Positions 61,375 to 64,000 of a DNA stretch of 64,000 bases are shown here, piece by piece. The notes beneath the pieces were generated by a model, which saw only the letters and a program-made list of their open reading frames with translations, did not search any database and was not told the origin of the DNA. Numbering within the stretch: position 1 is the first letter of the stretch; every line of letters starts with the position of its first letter. A program made the translations under genes and the position numbers. Source of the DNA: Mesorhabditis belari (taxonomy: Eukaryota; Nematoda; Chromadorea; Rhabditida; Rhabditidae); contig CAUEEP010000728.1 of assembly GCA_958450365.1 (NCBI GenBank), positions 1,054,001 through 1,118,000 on the forward strand, given 5' to 3'.

Positions 61375-63469
61375 TTATTCAGCCAATTGAGCAACAGCAT
61401 AATCCCCAGTGACCATCCATTCGTATGAATCTTCGCCGAATTTCGCTTTCATTTTTGCCACAGTTTCCTCAGTGAGTCCAGGTGCTGTTTGAGCTTTCAT
61501 CGCACGAAGAGCAAGAAGGGGACACGGTTTGAAGCCGCGGAGAGTTACCTCCAATTTGAATTAATAGAAAATTAATAGAATTAATAAAATTAATAAATTA
61601 ATAGAAAACAGAGTAAGGCATAAAGCCCTACTATATCGGCCAGGAGATACGTGTCCGGTAGCGCGTTGGTAGAGCGTTCGCCCGGTAGGCGAGAAGCGAG
61701 AAGCGAGAAGCGCGGGTTCGAATCCCAGCCTTGACTACTTTTTGGATTCCCAGCTCCATAAAAGGATCAGTATGGGCCCCAATCAAGATATAACCACTAT
61801 TCGTGACCTCAAGTTCTCAAGACGGCTCAGCTGGTTCAGTTTTTTCATTTCTTTCATTCTATTTCAGGCTTTCATGCTTTCAGGTGCTACCTTTTCCTTC
61901 GGCCCTTTTCCTTCGGTTATGCTAAACCTATCAAAAAAATTCATTTCAAAGTACCACAAATAGTGGCTTTAATCGCTTAAAATCTCAGCTTTATCCAACA
62001 AAAATTGTTTGAATGATCTTAAAATTTCGAAAAATTTACCTCAAATGGTGTTACATGAGGCCAATATCGATCACCGGTTAATTTGCGAAAATTGAGATCA
62101 CCTTTAAAGATCAAAAGAGACGATTGCGAGAGATCTTTGTATAAAGCGGGAGCATGCTGAAAAAAAAATGAAATAAATGAATCCATCAAAATTCGATTAT
62201 ATTAAATGTTTATTTTCGACTGCTCACTCACTTTTTCCATATTGTAAAAAGCGTAAGGAGTTGTCCAGAAATGGTCGGCTTTATAGGTGAAAGAGTTCTT
62301 GAAAATTTTCGATTAATCAACGAATCAACGTATAAGGAAAATGAGGAATAAGGAAAATTTACATTTTGAAGTCTTTGTTTCCACAAATCCCCAGCCCATT
62401 TCGAGTGTTGTTGATCGATTTTGGTGAGACGATCGAAAGTCCACACGAAATCCCGTTTTATTACATCCGAAACAAACCACGGGTATTCCTAAGAATCTAT
62501 CAATGTTAATTTTCTAGTAAACTAGTGTCTCTAGATACGTCTAATGTCTCTACATCAATAGTGATCGTAAAAATAACCTAACTGAACTGAACTGGGTGAA
62601 CTGACCTTTCCATGAAAGACGACTCGATCGGCCAACTTGTGAGCGAGAAGGAATTCACCGATCATCAAATCGCCCATCAACTCGAAACCAGCATTGTCGA
62701 GAATAATGTCAACTTGACGATTTCCTCTGAAACGATTTCCTCTTTCCTCTAGACTTTTAGTAAAGTTTTTGACATTAGCTAACATTAGCTAAAAATCAAC
62801 ACTCACTTTAAGTTCATTAAATGATCAGCGACTTTCTCGAAGTGATCCACTAAGAGATACTCGTCTCGAGCTGCCGCCGATTCCACTGGAGACTTTGCCT
62901 AGATTTTTGAAATCCAACAATTCAACTAGTTTAGATTATTATTAAATAAAAATTGTGATTATTTGCGAACTTATTTATTTATTTTTTACTCACTTGTTGC
63001 GATTTTTCTCCACCGGAAAGCGAGAGATCGGCTTTATTTCCCCAGAGTGAGATCTAGATTTTAATCACTTTACAAATCACAAATCTATTTACCTTTTTTT
63101 AGCTAATAAAGGTTTTTCTTGAAAAATTAGCCATTCACCTTGAGCAAAGTGATCAATTCCGATCGAATCTCCTCGTGTGTTTCTTTCTTTTGGCATTTCT
63201 CGTGTAAAAACTCAAGCAACTCTTTCGTTTGCTCAATGCTAAAACGATTAGAGTTCTTGGTTTTTGATTTTCTTTTAAAATCTTGATTCTCTTTTAAAAT
63301 CGAATTTCCTCAAAACCCACTGATCTTCTAAGCTATCATCTTTCTGTTCAGCAAACCAATCATAGTCTCTCAAGAGTTTCGTCTTTTGCACGGCACTGTA
63401 AACTTTCCGATAGAGGTAACACTCGACGAAAAGCCAATCGTGTTTGAACCAAGTGAAACGTTGCTCATC
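61375..63469 (-). CDS. DUF89/ARMT1-type damage-control phosphatase, 5' end beyond window
   Basis: Nine exons: 63469-63321, 63238-63139, 63053-62994, 62898-62807, 62726-62606, 62488-62363, 62297-62232, 62156-62040 and 61548-61375. They join in frame to 334 aa ending at TAA 61375-61377. The family (human ARMT1) is about 440 aa, so roughly 100 N-terminal residues should lie past the right edge. Recognisable blocks in order: [29 protein letters not shown], the [11 protein letters not shown] metal-binding and catalytic block, [30 protein letters not shown] with the second catalytic Lys/Asp group, and [12 protein letters not shown]. The enzymes hydrolyse sugar phosphates and related damaged metabolites in a metal-dependent way. 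The exon border at 63321 could also be 63318 (one codon more). An internal ATG at 63484 is not a likely start, because the GTTCAG acceptor at 63470-63475 fits better. Confidence 0.88.
61650..61736 (+). tRNA. tRNA-like sequence with expanded variable arm, probably a pseudogene
   Basis: A-box-like TAGCGCGTTGGTAGAGC, an anticodon-arm-like hairpin TTCGCCCGGTAGGCGAG, then three tandem copies of GAGAAGC in place of a variable arm, and a perfect B-box GGTTCGAATCC. The T-stem and acceptor stem are imperfect, and position 33 would be C instead of T. It lies in the last intron of the DUF89 gene. Confidence 0.5.
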
Positions 63470-63499
63470 CTGAACAGAATTCATGTTTTAGGAATAAAG

Positions 63500-63583
63500 T
63501 AAAGAATCGAAATGGCAAAGAATCGAACCATCAACCTTCTGCTTACCGGGTAAATGCCCTCCCACTGAGCCATCGGCACCAGA
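63500..63583 (-). tRNA. tRNA-like sequence, probably a pseudogene
   Basis: The minus strand has a perfect A-box (TGGCTCAGTGGG) and B-box (GGTTCGATTC) at tRNA spacing, with an anticodon-arm-like CATTTACCCGGTAAGC resembling the one at 61.7 kb. The acceptor and T stems do not close. It lies in an intron of the DUF89 gene. Confidence 0.45.
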
Positions 63584-63589
63584 AAAAAT

Positions 63590-64000
63590 GGGGAAAGACA
63601 AGGAAGAAGAAGAGGGAAATACCCGGATTTTCAGAACCTTGGGAATGTCACAGACGAGATATATTTTGACTGATTTTATTAAAGTAACCAGCCTTCCTGG
63701 CTGGATGTTTTGGGGCTAACGCATAGTTTGATCTCTCAAGTTAAAAGGGCCCCTCCTCTCCTGCGCCCCCTCCAAGACCTCCAAAACAATACTGGGATCT
63801 ATATCTTAATCCTTTAAAGCAAAAAAAAATTTTGGAACGGGGGATTAGAGCAGTCGACACCCGACATCCCGGTTAGAGCAGTCGTTTTGTAGACGGGACG
63901 CCAACCACCTCGACGACTCCCCAAGGGCAGCTGAATGTAAAAAGTGGCATGGCTAAGTGGTTTTTCTGATTTTTTTACGGGTTTTTGATGAAAAACTTGT
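63590..64000. other. intron or upstream region of the DUF89 gene
   Basis: No exon seen. A direct repeat, GATTAGAGCAGTCGACACC and GGTTAGAGCAGTCGTTTTG, lies at 63843-63893. The missing 5' exons of the DUF89 gene should lie farther right. Confidence 0.4.

Overview
The window is a piece of a nematode nuclear genome, most likely a rhabditid of the C. elegans type. It is AT-rich. Its genes are split into many short exons, with introns that usually end in TTTCAG or TTTTAG, and several start codons lie just after such an acceptor, as expected for trans-splicing. It carries a degenerate tract of the nematode telomere repeat TTAGGC. The protein families (ET-module cysteine-rich secreted proteins, DUF1679 kinase-like proteins, anion-type Cys-loop receptors) are also nematode-typical. 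Nothing bacterial, viral or CRISPR-like is present. Only short fragments of the real genes show up as uninterrupted reading frames, so I assembled gene models by hand from frame-consistent splice sites; no transcript data were available.

Layout. 1-1080 (-): 5' part of an unrecognised acidic/lysine-rich protein gene cut by the left edge. 1.1-8.7 kb: gene-poor, with TTAGATAGTTAG-type satellite, palindromic MITEs, a tRNA-like hairpin region and a telomere-like tract. 8.8-14.7 kb (-): an 11-exon lysocardiolipin/lysophospholipid acyltransferase gene (LCLAT1/ACL-8-10 type), whose last two introns are packed with nested transposons. 14.7-22.3 kb: gene-poor, with a 4-kb-spaced inverted repeat, a 600-bp palindrome and a polypurine tract. 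22.3-28.1 kb (+): a complete Cys-loop ligand-gated channel gene with the PAR motif of anion channels. 29.3-32.4 kb (-): a PH-domain protein with a Pro/Tyr- and Gly-rich tail. 36.3-40.3 kb (-): a secreted protein with three ET-like cysteine modules. 40.3-49.3 kb: gene-poor, with minisatellites, transposon fragments and a displaced copy of the 5' end of the ET gene. 49.4-52.6 kb (-): two small secreted-protein genes around a tandem duplication. 54-55.3 kb (-): a doubtful small cysteine-rich gene. 57.0-60.5 kb (-): a CHK/DUF1679 kinase-like gene. 61.4 kb to beyond the right edge (-): a DUF89/ARMT1-type damage-control phosphatase gene.

The genes do not form an operon or a pathway. Most lie on the minus strand but are separated by kilobases of repeats. 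The most striking content is the transposon record. At least eleven families of palindromic or terminal-inverted-repeat elements are present, many with exact target-site duplications (TA, or 8 bp). A tRNA-derived SINE sits inside a mariner-type element, and the pair was then amplified together. Natural empty sites prove individual insertions, and several small duplications have copied ends of host genes (a terminal exon, an exon start, a promoter plus start codon). I found no convincing new biological system. The best candidates for follow-up are the SINE-carrying mariner element, the mariner derivative that keeps only an intact DNA-binding domain, and the gene-end duplications.
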